This document shows, piece after piece, positions 7,952 to 17,373 of a stretch of DNA of 20,992 nucleotides. The stretch is from assembly GCA_001769925.1 (NCBI GenBank), contig MEPT01000009.1:6543-27534 (forward strand), in the 5' to 3' direction. The notes under the pieces are model-generated. The model did not search any database and had not been told where the DNA came from. It worked only from the letters and a program-made list of their open reading frames with translations. The translations under genes were made by a program, and so were the position numbers. Numbering within the stretch: position 1 is the stretch's first letter; each line of letters begins with the position of its first letter. Source of the stretch: Bdellovibrionales bacterium RBG_16_40_8 (GTDB lineage: Bacteria; Bdellovibrionota; Bdellovibrionia; Bdellovibrionales; UBA1609).

Positions 7952-10729
7952 TTAGAAAGTACCTATAGAAATATGCCATTCGTATAAATCTTCGCTACGC
8001 TGTTGATTTAATTTTTTAGCATAATCAACACTGATCGGGCCCATAGGCGTATTAAGTCTTAGTCCGATGCCAGCACTTTGACGAAAAGGTTCTTTAAAAT
8101 CATAACCTTGAATATTTACCCGGCCGCCGTCGTAAAAAATAACTCCGCCCCAGGGATCCTTAAAAATAGGAAAACGAAGTTCGGACTTAACAAGATAGAC
8201 ACTGCTTTCGCCATGAATAATTAATTGTGATGCAGTATCATTAGGAAATTCACGACTATTCGGAAAACGATCACCACGGGTGCCTGAATAACCTCGCACT
8301 GTAGTATTGCCACCTAAGAAAAAAGCGAAACTGATTGGAACACCGCTACCTGGCAAAGCACTTAAGTTTTTTTCATAGCCTGCGCGAAAAGAATTTGCCC
8401 AAACAATTTTTGGCGACCAGGTTCTCATATAGTAAGAGTATATCGCTTGTGTTCTGACAAAATTAACTTTATCAGAGCTGCCAAAATCCGGGTGTGAATA
8501 TTCAGCATCTAATTTAGCATAAAAACCTTTAGTCGGTAAAAAAGGGTTGTCACGATAATCTACGTCGAGGCTCGGGCCCATATAAGCTATTTGTAGATGG
8601 CTGTCTAAACTTAATGAACCACTGTCAGGCATATTAAATTGCTTAACAGAGTCAAACCCCCAAGTTAGCCACGAAAATTTAATTTTTGCGGTCAAATCTT
8701 TTTCAAGAACAAAGTTTACGCTGTCTTTGGCCTCTAGTTTTTCACTACCATTGGTAATTATTTGTTCAGAGCGTAAATAATTTGCTCTGCCACGTATTCT
8801 GCTATTAAACATAAAAGGCTCTAAATATCCAATGCCTGTTGCGTATTCAAGTCTGTTTTTTTGCACAAGACTGTTTTGTAAAATTCCGTGTAGGCTTATC
8901 GCGCGCGCCGTGCCGCCAAGATTACTATAAGAAATACTTGTAAAACCTCTTGCAGTTAATCCGCGCTCGTTAGTAAAGCCTGCGCCAAATTTAAATAGTC
9001 CTGGGTTTCTTTCGACAACATTTATCATGAGTGTGCGCTGTGATACTGAGCTATTTGCCTCAAGAGTTGATATGTCTATATGAGAAAAAAGTGCAAGCTT
9101 GTCTAATCTGGTTTGTGCTTCGTTTATTAAGTTTGGGGTTAGCAAATCACCAATGTTAATTTCGGTCTCTTGCAATATTACATAATCTTTTGTGAACGTG
9201 TTGCCGTTTATATAAATAGATTTAATAAAAACCTGTGGCCCTTCATATACTTTAAAATTTACCACAGCCTGTAACCCGTTATTTTGGTACTCAACAAGAG
9301 ACTCATTTTCATTAACTATTTTCATCTCAATAAAACCATGGTTATAATAAAATTTCTTAATGTTACTTATGCTATTCTCAAGCATATTTAACCGTAGCGG
9401 CATATTATTGTGAATACTCATTTCTTTAAGTAGTTGAGCTTGTGTAAATGACTTGATACCGTAAAAATTAATTTTAGAAAGCTGAGTTAGCGGCCCTTCA
9501 TCTAATGCGAGAGCAATTTTGACTCGATCTTTTTTGCTGTTATATTCAATTCGAGCAGGCTGTATTTTGGCCTTTAAATAACCTTCGTTATTTAGACTTA
9601 TAATCAAATTCTTGTAGCCATTTTCAAGATCTGTGCGTACAAAATATTTATCTGCAACCGCATCAGAACTATTTGCCAATATAAATTTTGAGTAGTATTT
9701 TGCCGGCCGTGAAATGTGGCCAGATATATCAATTGAATCAATAAGTGCTTGTGGCCCTTCATTCAAGTTTATTACTATTTGCTTCGAAAAAGTATTTTTC
9801 ACGGTTTTTTCACGGTAGGTTATATTAACGTGTGAAAACCCAGTTTTAGCGTACTCATTTTTTATCATTTCTGAAATATTTTGCGCCAGATTTGTACTGC
9901 CAAGAAAAATTTCATCTAAATTTATTCTTTTTAATAGATATGAAGAAGAATGGCGCTTATTGCCTGAAATAATTATTTCATATGAAAAAGGGTTGCTTAT
10001 TTGGTAAATCAAAGTAGTACGAATTTTGTTGGCGTCGTAAATAGCTTCTTTTTGCTGCAGCTTGGCGCTAAGATAACGATTGTCTCGAAGATACTCATTA
10101 ATTACTGATTCAATAGACGTAACAGTATTTTCAGTAAAATATCTATTAATGTATTTGCGAACCCTTTTATTTAGCATATTGCTTAATTCGCGATTGTCTT
10201 CTTCTAACTCGAGCTGTATTTCTTTAATAAGCGTGGGTTCGTTTTCGATAACTATAACATGCATTCGCAATGAATTATCTGGTGAATCTTCAATATCGAA
10301 ACTAATTACTGCATTTAAATATCCTTTTCGCCCATAAAATTCTTTTAGTCTTTCGGTTGATTCTTTTAATCTGCCGCTACTAATTTTTGTTCCTATTTTA
10401 ATTCCCAAAGCATTAATAATATCATCACGATCTATTTTTTTATTACCAGAGATTATAAGCTCACTAATTTTTCTTTGAGGTGTTGCTACTAAGGTGTATG
10501 TGCCCTTATCGTCGCTTTCAAGAGTGATTGAAGAATAAGCGCCTATTTTAGTCAACAAACGAATTATGTCATCTATCGTTGAAAGACTGGGTTTTGTATT
10601 TGCTAGGTCACTAAACTGTTTTTTAAGTTGACTAACTTCAGTCTCTGAAATGCCTTTAAATAAAATATCAGCCTTCGCATAAAGCTGCATAGTCATTACT
10701 ATAAAAAAAATAAAAATTCTTAAATTCAC
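7952..10729 (-). CDS. tamA: Omp85-family outer membrane assembly protein (TamA/BamA-like) with about seven POTRA domains
   Basis: A 925-residue Omp85 protein: signal peptide 1-20, then a chain of POTRA repeats, then a C-terminal beta-barrel from about 577 to 925 ending in the aromatic GTF. I count seven POTRA units (approximately 23-88, 89-166, 167-248, 249-328, 329-415, 416-501, 502-576), judged from recurring ISGN/INGN strands, GF/GY turns and NEGP/DEGP/YEGP strand ends. The barrel holds the Omp85 lid motif VRGY at 811-814 and YRDNPFLPTKGFYAKLD at 725-741. Barrel proteins of this group fold or insert outer-membrane proteins. E. coli TamA has three POTRAs and BamA five. The GTG start overlaps the tamB stop by 4 bases (GTGA) and gives a clean signal peptide. 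The TamA name rests mainly on linkage with tamB; it could instead be the main BamA. Confidence 0.88.
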   Translation of the reverse strand: MNLRIFIFFIVMTMQLYAKADILFKGISETEVSQLKKQFSDLANTKPSLSTIDDIIRLLTKIGAYSSITLESDDKGTYTLVATPQRKISELIISGNKKIDRDDIINALGIKIGTKISSGRLKESTERLKEFYGRKGYLNAVISFDIEDSPDNSLRMHVIVIENEPTLIKEIQLELEEDNRELSNMLNKRVRKYINRYFTENTVTSIESVINEYLRDNRYLSAKLQQKEAIYDANKIRTTLIYQISNPFSYEIIISGNKRHSSSYLLKRINLDEIFLGSTNLAQNISEMIKNEYAKTGFSHVNITYREKTVKNTFSKQIVINLNEGPQALIDSIDISGHISRPAKYYSKFILANSSDAVADKYFVRTDLENGYKNLIISLNNEGYLKAKIQPARIEYNSKKDRVKIALALDEGPLTQLSKINFYGIKSFTQAQLLKEMSIHNNMPLRLNMLENSISNIKKFYYNHGFIEMKIVNENESLVEYQNNGLQAVVNFKVYEGPQVFIKSIYINGNTFTKDYVILQETEINIGDLLTPNLINEAQTRLDKLALFSHIDISTLEANSSVSQRTLMINVVERNPGLFKFGAGFTNERGLTARGFTSISYSNLGGTARAISLHGILQNSLVQKNRLEYATGIGYLEPFMFNSRIRGRANYLRSEQIITNGSEKLEAKDSVNFVLEKDLTAKIKFSWLTWGFDSVKQFNMPDSGSLSLDSHLQIAYMGPSLDVDYRDNPFLPTKGFYAKLDAEYSHPDFGSSDKVNFVRTQAIYSYYMRTWSPKIVWANSFRAGYEKNLSALPGSGVPISFAFFLGGNTTVRGYSGTRGDRFPNSREFPNDTASQLIIHGESSVYLVKSELRFPIFKDPWGGVIFYDGGRVNIQGYDFKEPFRQSAGIGLRLNTPMGPISVDYAKKLNQQRSEDLYEWHISIGTF

Positions 10730-13700
10730 CTAAATTCTACCTTATACTCGACGTCAAGACCAAAAGTGTTTAAATCTTTACTGTTTGTTGTTGTCTGATC
10801 TGTTCCAGAGGGTTCTTTGCCCTCCCATTGACCTACTACTGATAGATTCTTATTAAGCTTGTATTCGGCACGCATATTATTGCTATTTGTTTTGCCAATT
10901 GAGCGACTTGCAGATGTGCCAAATTTTGGAGTCCATTGTTTTTTAAGTGATATAGTATGTTTTTCGGCTTTATCGCTAGCATCGTATGTTGAATTTATAT
11001 TAAAGCGCATACCTAGATGACTTTCGAGTGCGCGGTTTATGCCTAGTTGCTCATCTAATATCGCTGACCATAATTGGTAAGATGTAGTAGATATTTTATC
11101 CCCGGCAGATACTTGTGTATCAGGAGTATCTTCATTAATAAAGCCAAGCGTTAATAGGGATATAAGCTCGTTTTCTGGCAGTGGGGGCTGACTTGACATC
11201 GAAATTTTTGGTTTCTGCGCTGAACCCTGAACTTTTAAATTGACGTCATAGTCGCGCGTAGTCTCTCCACCTTTAATTTGAGCGGTTACTCTAGCATCGG
11301 CTTCAACATTTAAATTTGGATTTTCGGCAGGAGCGTTTGTGTAATCAATTGTACCGCTTTTAATTTCAAAAGTGTTATTTCTAAAAGTAATTTTACCGCC
11401 TTTTGCGATATTAATTTTTCCTGTTAGTAGTGGTGCCTCAGGTGGGCCTGCGATTTTCATTTGGCCGCTTACATCAGCACGAATATCAGCCCGGCTGATT
11501 AGTATTTTAACCGGAATAGGATTATGAAAGTTGATGCCCAAAGCCAGAATAATTGGTGAAAAGCGTTGTGCACTTAAAAACTTTGGTAAATATGTACTTG
11601 GTTTTATTTCACGTGGTGATTTTGCTGTGTCAGTTGATTTTCTTTCAATAAGACCTGAATCAATATTGTAATTTACGCCGAGTGTGTACGGAAACCACGA
11701 TCCGCGAACGAAAAAATCACCTCGGCCCTTAGTATTAAATCCATCTGGTACGCTAAGTTTAGCGTCTTGAAATCCACCATTAATATCGATAGCGATATCA
11801 CTTACTCCGTTAACAAAAATATTGCCGCTAGCATTAAAAGGCCCACCACCAATTTTACCCTTGACAGAATTGATAATTATTTTCTTATCAGAAAACAGTG
11901 AATCTATTTTTACTTGTTCTAGTGGGTGCGGAAATCCTTTAAATTTTAGCAAACTGTTTTCGACAAAAGAAGAACCATTAAGAATAGGTTTTAAATATGT
12001 GCCGGTGAATTCAAGAAAAAAACTTAAAGTCCCGCTGATGTCGTCGAGAAATGGGGTAAATAAAGAGGCTAAAGACAAATCTACTTTACCCTCGAGCGTG
12101 AGGCCAAGTTTTTTAGAATCTTGGGATGATGATTTAATGCGCACGTATGTATTGTCACCAATAATTTCAAAATTCTTAGCGTCAATTATCCCATTGCGAG
12201 CAATAATATTAAGTTCATGAGGTGCCGACATTTTAGTTCTGTTATTTTGTATAATAAAATCTTTTATATTCAAGCTTGCCGAAAAGTCAGTTGGATCTTT
12301 GTTAGGTATATTAAATTCTATGCTACTTGTAAGTTTCGTTTGAAAACTTTCGTTACGTAGAGATTCAGAGAAAATAGAAAATGTTTGCGCAAAATTCCAA
12401 CTCTGAGTTGAAAAATTTAAATAGGTTGAGCCATTTATATCACTTGAGCGATTAAAGTTAGCTGTAATAGTATTACCAAAAAATTGACCAGAACCCTTGA
12501 TGCCCTCTTCATTTACTTTTAAATTAAAATCTGAATTTTTAGCAGGGACATCGCCCATTAATACGTGAGAAAATTGTCCGGCGAGTTTAATATTGGGTTT
12601 TTGTATATGTCCTTCAAGTAACATAGTGAAATCTATATTACCAGTTAAATTGGTTTTAAGCTGAGCAATATTTTCTGACTGTTCGATCTGAAATTGATTT
12701 CCTGAAACAGTTATATTCATTATGCCATTAGGTTTTATGTTACCGGTTAGCTTTGCTTTGCTTCTGCCCTTAGAAAGCTCTACGCGCTTTGCTTCTACAA
12801 GACCGCTGTGGCTTACAACATTGAACTGCAATTGGTCGTAAGATTCATCTGCTATAGTGCCTCTAAATAATGAAGAATTTAGCGTGTATGATAGTTTATT
12901 AAATTGTAGCGGGCCTGAGGCATTTAGTTTTGCAGAACCAGTGCCTGTTATTGAAGGGGGTATAGTTACTTTACGAGAGAACGCAGTTATTAAATCAGCT
13001 ACTTCTAGGTAGGGAGAGGCACTGCTGATTTTAATTGTGCTATTAGGTATATTTATTTGTATATCCCCGTTAATTTGAGAATTGCCAATTTGTGTTTGTA
13101 TCTTATCAAAAAAGATAACTTTATCTTGGTAGCGAATATCAAATTGACCATTACCAAGTTTGTAATCTTCAAGTAAAAAATTATTGGTTTTGACGCTCGC
13201 TGCAACTGTTGCTATATGCGCATTACCTGATGTTTGCCCTTGAATGGCTATGCTGCCCTCAGGTTTTAAGCTAGCAAGATTTGTAAGATCTGTAAAATAT
13301 AAAAGTGGGGTAGAGTATTTAATTTTAAATCCCTCTTCATAGTTAATAACACCACTGCTTTCACCTTGAGATTTGCCTAGCTGTAATTTTGTTTTATATG
13401 TTACTGCCTTATCATCGATAACAACTTCTCCATTTGCGCTAAAGCCATTAAAAGAAACTATATTAAAAGATTTTTTTTGATTTTTATTAATAACCACAGA
13501 TAAATCGTGTGCATTTAACTGACCTTCACATTTTATGTTAAATTTATTTTTTATTCTGCCCGAGCAGGGTATTTTACCGTTGATATGAGTATATACGGGT
13601 ACATTTTTTACATTTAAAGAATTCAATAACTGACTTAGCTCAATTGACTCGGCAGCTAAATTACCTTTAATACTAAATTTTTCATCAAAAGATATTTGGG

Positions 13701-14745
13701 CATTTTCAATGCTCACGCTGCCGAAAGAATGTTTAGCCGACGCTTTGGTAATTAAAATTTTCTTCTCATCTGCTTTACCTAGCGCATGAAAATCTCCTAT
13801 GTCAAACTGGCTTACTTTAAAGTTTTCAATATCGATCATATAATTACTTTTTAATGATCCTGAAAAATTGTAATCTAAATCTGTTTCGAAACGCATTTTG
13901 CCTAGAATCTTTGGCGTTTTTGTATGATTTGTAAAATTATTAAGTATTTCTTCTAGATCATTAAGATTTATTTGCCCTTTAATTGACGCGCGAACATTTT
14001 TAAATCGCCTTTTAAAAATATCTCCGACTAGGGCACCCGCTCCGACTAAATTGGCCTCTTTATGTTCGATTTTAAGATGTGAGAAGTATACGCCGTCGGC
14101 ATCTACAAGACATTGGCTGTCAATTTTTATATCGAATTTTTTCTTTAAATCTGTTTTAATTATATTGAGTTTCAATGAATCGAGATCAAAACGCAAGGTA
14201 CGGTATTTATTTTCAAGATTGAGATATTTAATATCGGCATGCATTGAAAGTTTATCTGCAAGCAGATTTGTAGTTATGTCGACATTTTCTAAAATTATTT
14301 GCTTAGAGGGTATGTTAGATAATACCTGAGAGAAATCTGGTAATTTATTTTTATTTGCGGTAATAGACTCACTTACGGTTATATTAAATTTGGCGCCAGT
14401 TACGTGTAGTCGCCCAATGTGAATCTGGCCTTTAAGTAGCTCCCAGATGCTTAAACTTATTTCAAGTTTTTCAATTTTTGTTGGTAGTATAATATTTTTC
14501 AGCTCGGATTGTGGCAATATCTTTACTTCGTAGAATGTAGCGCCTATGGGCACTAAATTAATATCTACACTTTGTGGCCACATGCGAACAGGTAGATGTT
14601 TGTGGCTTTGAGATTCAATCTCAACAAGAACCCACTTCTTGATTCGTGGTACGTAATAGCGGTTTAAAAACCCAAGTAAAAAAAAGAAACTGATAAACAA
14701 AGTCGTTAAGCCAATTAAACGCCAATGTTTTTTTAAGAAATTCAT
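10726..14745 (-). CDS. tamB: TamB-like (DUF490) translocation/assembly module protein
   Basis: A giant inner-membrane-anchored periplasmic protein of 1339 residues. Residues about 10-27 form the single membrane helix, followed by a long series of alternating beta strands typical of the AsmA/TamB (bridge-like lipid transfer) superfamily. The last 300-350 residues are the diagnostic TamB C-terminal domain, including AGPPEAPLLTGKINIAKGGK near 1099 and PPLPENELISLLTLG near 1188. TamB works with an Omp85 partner in outer-membrane protein assembly and is implicated in phospholipid transport to the outer membrane. A longer frame opens at 14760, but that ATG has no ribosome binding site. The ATG at 14743-14745 overlaps the upstream stop as ATGA, and the protein then begins MNFLKKHWR just before the helix, so I chose it. 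Confidence 0.92.
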   Translation of the reverse strand: MNFLKKHWRLIGLTTLFISFFFLLGFLNRYYVPRIKKWVLVEIESQSHKHLPVRMWPQSVDINLVPIGATFYEVKILPQSELKNIILPTKIEKLEISLSIWELLKGQIHIGRLHVTGAKFNITVSESITANKNKLPDFSQVLSNIPSKQIILENVDITTNLLADKLSMHADIKYLNLENKYRTLRFDLDSLKLNIIKTDLKKKFDIKIDSQCLVDADGVYFSHLKIEHKEANLVGAGALVGDIFKRRFKNVRASIKGQINLNDLEEILNNFTNHTKTPKILGKMRFETDLDYNFSGSLKSNYMIDIENFKVSQFDIGDFHALGKADEKKILITKASAKHSFGSVSIENAQISFDEKFSIKGNLAAESIELSQLLNSLNVKNVPVYTHINGKIPCSGRIKNKFNIKCEGQLNAHDLSVVINKNQKKSFNIVSFNGFSANGEVVIDDKAVTYKTKLQLGKSQGESSGVINYEEGFKIKYSTPLLYFTDLTNLASLKPEGSIAIQGQTSGNAHIATVAASVKTNNFLLEDYKLGNGQFDIRYQDKVIFFDKIQTQIGNSQINGDIQINIPNSTIKISSASPYLEVADLITAFSRKVTIPPSITGTGSAKLNASGPLQFNKLSYTLNSSLFRGTIADESYDQLQFNVVSHSGLVEAKRVELSKGRSKAKLTGNIKPNGIMNITVSGNQFQIEQSENIAQLKTNLTGNIDFTMLLEGHIQKPNIKLAGQFSHVLMGDVPAKNSDFNLKVNEEGIKGSGQFFGNTITANFNRSSDINGSTYLNFSTQSWNFAQTFSIFSESLRNESFQTKLTSSIEFNIPNKDPTDFSASLNIKDFIIQNNRTKMSAPHELNIIARNGIIDAKNFEIIGDNTYVRIKSSSQDSKKLGLTLEGKVDLSLASLFTPFLDDISGTLSFFLEFTGTYLKPILNGSSFVENSLLKFKGFPHPLEQVKIDSLFSDKKIIINSVKGKIGGGPFNASGNIFVNGVSDIAIDINGGFQDAKLSVPDGFNTKGRGDFFVRGSWFPYTLGVNYNIDSGLIERKSTDTAKSPREIKPSTYLPKFLSAQRFSPIILALGINFHNPIPVKILISRADIRADVSGQMKIAGPPEAPLLTGKINIAKGGKITFRNNTFEIKSGTIDYTNAPAENPNLNVEADARVTAQIKGGETTRDYDVNLKVQGSAQKPKISMSSQPPLPENELISLLTLGFINEDTPDTQVSAGDKISTTSYQLWSAILDEQLGINRALESHLGMRFNINSTYDASDKAEKHTISLKKQWTPKFGTSASRSIGKTNSNNMRAEYKLNKNLSVVGQWEGKEPSGTDQTTTNSKDLNTFGLDVEYKVEFR

Positions 14746-15788
14746 ATGCGCCCACCCCATTTAAGTAGCAAAGAGTGCGCAGAGCGATAGGTGGGACGTA
14801 TAGTAACGATACTTTTAAGTAGTTCTGCGGCCATACCAGTTTGACCAAGGCCGTCGAGCGCTAGGGCGCGATAGTACGTTGTGCCAAAAACAGTTTCAGG
14901 ATCATCAGAATATTTTTTTTCAACAATTGCTATAGCGTCAAGGCACTGTGCATATCGCCGAGAGCGAAAAAGAACCTCGATGCTAAACCAATCGACGTTC
15001 AATGCCTGGGGCGCAAAAAATAATGTTTCATGTGCTAGATCATATAGCTCTAAAAAGTATAGTGCGATTGAAAGATTATATGCTAGTTGCGGTTTTTTTT
15101 TCGCAAGTTTTTTTATTTCAGTCGTGAAAATTTTAGCAGCAGATAATTCGTCTTCGGTGAAAAGTGGTTCTGTATGTTCGGCCCCGCCATCAAAAGATTC
15201 AAAAGCTTTTCTAGAAATAATGGCTCTTGCCCACCGCTGGCGAAAATTTTTTTTATCAGTTTGAAAGTTGCTATCGTCTGGATAAAACTTAACAAGTTTA
15301 TCAAGAAGTTTTTCTTCTTCTTCGATCATGCGGTTAGCACGCAAATAATCTAATTTAATTAAATATTTTTCTTTACGTTCTTTTGCTATGTGTGTGAGCT
15401 TATCTACTGTAGCATTTTTTAAATCAATGAAGCGCGGATCAAGTGTTTCCCATGGTAAAAAGTGTGTTAGCAGTGAGTGGCCATTAAAATTTTTATATAT
15501 TTCAAAAAAATTTTTAAGAAATTCGGCATCTGGCTTATAACCAATTCGGTAAAGTAAAAAACAATATGACATTAGCGGTATATCGCTTTTTTCTTTAAAC
15601 CAAGTAGAGTAAAGCGCTAAAATTTCTTGCCCATAGCCAGCGCGAATTAGAAAATTCACGTAAGCTGTTTTTTCTTCAAGTCTTAGAGTTTGTGAAGAAA
15701 GTTTATTCAGTAAATCTTTAGCCACGCGGTCGACTTTGCCCTTGCTACTAAGCAAATCTCTTATGGCTACCTCAAGGGAACGTGACAA
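14742..15788 (-). CDS. Helical-repeat (TPR-like) protein coupled to tamB
   Basis: A 348-residue, mostly helical cytoplasmic protein with no signal peptide. The C-terminal third, about 235-345, shows degenerate TPR units (AYNLSIALYFLELYDLAHE, TTYYRALALDGLGQTGMAAE). The N-terminal part is helical with no recognised motif. The start is TTG, supported by GGAGG only 4 bases upstream; no other usable start lies nearby. Its stop codon overlaps the tamB ATG as ATGA, so it is translated together with tamB and probably serves the same pathway. An 85-base spacer with inverted repeats separates it from efp. I cannot assign a biochemical role. TPR folds usually act as protein-binding scaffolds. A peripheral inner-membrane partner of TamB is an inference from the gene order. 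Confidence 0.8.
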   Translation of the reverse strand: MSRSLEVAIRDLLSSKGKVDRVAKDLLNKLSSQTLRLEEKTAYVNFLIRAGYGQEILALYSTWFKEKSDIPLMSYCFLLYRIGYKPDAEFLKNFFEIYKNFNGHSLLTHFLPWETLDPRFIDLKNATVDKLTHIAKERKEKYLIKLDYLRANRMIEEEEKLLDKLVKFYPDDSNFQTDKKNFRQRWARAIISRKAFESFDGGAEHTEPLFTEDELSAAKIFTTEIKKLAKKKPQLAYNLSIALYFLELYDLAHETLFFAPQALNVDWFSIEVLFRSRRYAQCLDAIAIVEKKYSDDPETVFGTTYYRALALDGLGQTGMAAELLKSIVTIRPTYRSAHSLLLKWGGRI

Positions 15789-15801
15789 AGCGCCTCCAAA
15801 A

Positions 15802-15892
15802 GCGAGTTAATCCTCTTATTGTCTTAGGGATTTCAGCCACTTGCGAGACCTAACGTGACGCGCTGAAATTGTCTTACCGTATACTAACTCGC
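15802..15892. repeat. Nested inverted and direct repeats between efp and the helical-repeat gene
   Basis: Outer arms GCGAGTTA (15802-15809) and TAACTCGC (15885-15892) enclose two direct copies of ATTGTCTTA (15818-15826 and 15868-15876). These surround inner inverted arms ATTTCAGC (15830-15837) and GCTGAAAT (15862-15869). The right half overlaps the last codons and stop of efp. Read on the minus strand, the inner arms could form an 8-base stem capped by a CAC/GTG pair, with no U-run after it. It may be an attenuator, an RNA processing site or an eroded repeat element. Confidence 0.4.
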
Positions 15893-16440
15893 TCTTTGTA
15901 TTCACCAGTGCGGGTGTCGATTTTTAGAACATCGCCCTCATTAGTATGAAGAGGAACTTGAACAACTAGACCTGTTTCTAGGGTGGCTGGCTTAAAAGTT
16001 CCCGTTACAGTGTTGCCTTTAAACCCGGGGTCGGTCTGCATAACTTTTAAATTCACCGATACTGGAAAGTCTAGGCCAACAGCGCGTTCGTTAAAAAAAC
16101 AAATTTTTACCTGCAGATTTTCAAGTAGATAATAGCGACCATCGCCAACTACATCAGTACTTAAGGTGATCTGCTCGTAATCAGATGGATCCATAAATAC
16201 ATAGCCGGTGTCTTCTTTATAAAGAAAATTCATATCACGAAACGCAATATCAGCAGCCGGGAATTTTTCACCTGATTTAATAGTGCGTTCAAGATTTTGG
16301 CCGGTAACCAAATTACGCAACTTCGTGCGGGTAAATTGATTACCTTTGCCGGGCTTTACGTGTTGAAAATCAACAATAACATATGGGTCGCCATCGATAA
16401 GAAGATGTAAGCCTTTACGAAAATCACTGGTTTCGTGCAT
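15874..16440 (-). CDS. efp: Translation elongation factor P
   Basis: A 188-residue EF-P that relieves ribosome stalling at consecutive prolines. The N-terminal KOW-like domain has DFQHVKPGKGNQFTRTKLRN at 24-43; Lys32 in PGKG sits at the tip that E. coli EF-P modifies at Lys34. The middle and C-terminal OB domains are complete, including DPGFKGNTVTGTFKPATLE and the closing VPLHTNEGDVLKIDTRTGEY. The ATG has AAAGGA about 7 bases upstream. It follows the 274-residue TPR gene by 26 bases, probably in one operon. None of the modification genes (epmA/epmB, earP) is in the window, so whether Lys32 is modified cannot be told. Confidence 0.96.
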   Translation of the reverse strand: MHETSDFRKGLHLLIDGDPYVIVDFQHVKPGKGNQFTRTKLRNLVTGQNLERTIKSGEKFPAADIAFRDMNFLYKEDTGYVFMDPSDYEQITLSTDVVGDGRYYLLENLQVKICFFNERAVGLDFPVSVNLKVMQTDPGFKGNTVTGTFKPATLETGLVVQVPLHTNEGDVLKIDTRTGEYKERVSIR

Positions 16441-16466
16441 AAAATATTCCTTTAGTTATAATATAA

Positions 16467-17291
16467 TCAAATAGGCCGCTCTTTAATTTTTTGCAAGAGA
16501 TCTTGCAAAAAATCGATCTGTTCATCCAAGGGCGATGGGCGTTTTTTGGGCGTAAATAGCTCGGCCGAACTTTGTGGATGGGCTATGGTATCGAGCTGGC
16601 GTTTATGAATAAGTTTTAGCCTCTTTACGATTTCAGGGTGTGGCCCGACCAGTCGTTCGGCCTCTTGTAAATCATCTAATGCCCGATCGATGTCGTTACG
16701 AACAATAAAAGCATCTGCAACAGAAAGTATTCGATCGAGAAATTTCAATTTTTTTTCTTCTTTTGCTGAGGTTTGCGACTCCTTTTCTAAAGGGGTGCTT
16801 TCGATAAAAAGATTCTCCCATTCTTTAACAGCCTCTTTTATGGGTTTCATAGTGAAAATTTCGTCTTCATACTCATCGGCGGTGAGTGCTTCGAGCTTTT
16901 TTACGGCTTTTTGTGCTCTATCGTTTCCGGGGCTTAAAAAAAGCAGCATTTTATAGGCCTTCAGCGCATCTTTAGTTCTTCTTAAATTCAAATATGTTTC
17001 GGCCAAAAGTTGATGGGCTAAAATATTTTCAGGTGAAAGCTCAGAAGCCTTGCGGAATTCTTTTTCAGCAGACTTGAAATCTTGAGAATCCATATAAATT
17101 CTGCCCAACGCAACGCGTCCTCCAGGAAAATCAGGATGGTGTTTAACCCCTTTTTCTGCAACTTCAAGAGCTTCTTTAAGCATACCTATTTTTCGATACG
17201 CTTCGGCAAGTGGTGCAAACACCTTAGATTTGGGATCTTGTTCATAAAGTTTTTGATAACGTTCGATAAACTCGGTGTCTATATTGCCCAT
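16467..17291 (-). CDS. TPR-repeat protein upstream of efp
   Basis: A 274-residue soluble protein with no signal peptide. Three clear TPR units lie at about 24-53, 58-87 and 91-121 (AEAYRKIGMLKEALEVAEKG, LGRIYMDSQDFKSAEKEFRK and LAETYLNLRRTKDALKAYKM). A charged linker follows at about 140-185, then one more TPR-like helical pair near 186-220. The C-terminus is predicted helical and ends in FLQDLLQKIKERPI. The gene opens a minus-strand block, is divergent from ruvC, and lies 26 bases before efp. No Shine-Dalgarno sequence is visible before the ATG, so it may be translated from a very short leader. A scaffold or chaperone-like adaptor role is generic to TPR proteins; the partner is unknown. Confidence 0.85.
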   Translation of the reverse strand: MGNIDTEFIERYQKLYEQDPKSKVFAPLAEAYRKIGMLKEALEVAEKGVKHHPDFPGGRVALGRIYMDSQDFKSAEKEFRKASELSPENILAHQLLAETYLNLRRTKDALKAYKMLLFLSPGNDRAQKAVKKLEALTADEYEDEIFTMKPIKEAVKEWENLFIESTPLEKESQTSAKEEKKLKFLDRILSVADAFIVRNDIDRALDDLQEAERLVGPHPEIVKRLKLIHKRQLDTIAHPQSSAELFTPKKRPSPLDEQIDFLQDLLQKIKERPI

Positions 17292-17373
17292 GAAATTAGA
17301 GTTACACTGGTTGAAACAAAATTCAATAGGGTGTTGAATGTCTTAGCGCCTGATAATAGGCAGTGGAGGGGTT

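Noticed and set aside
11822..12220. Plus-strand open frame of 132 codons inside tamB.
   Set aside because: Low-complexity antisense shadow of a conserved gene, with no start signal.
14621..14848. Second minus-strand frame across the junction of the helical-repeat gene and tamB.
   Set aside because: Overlaps both real genes in a third frame and has no recognisable protein pattern.
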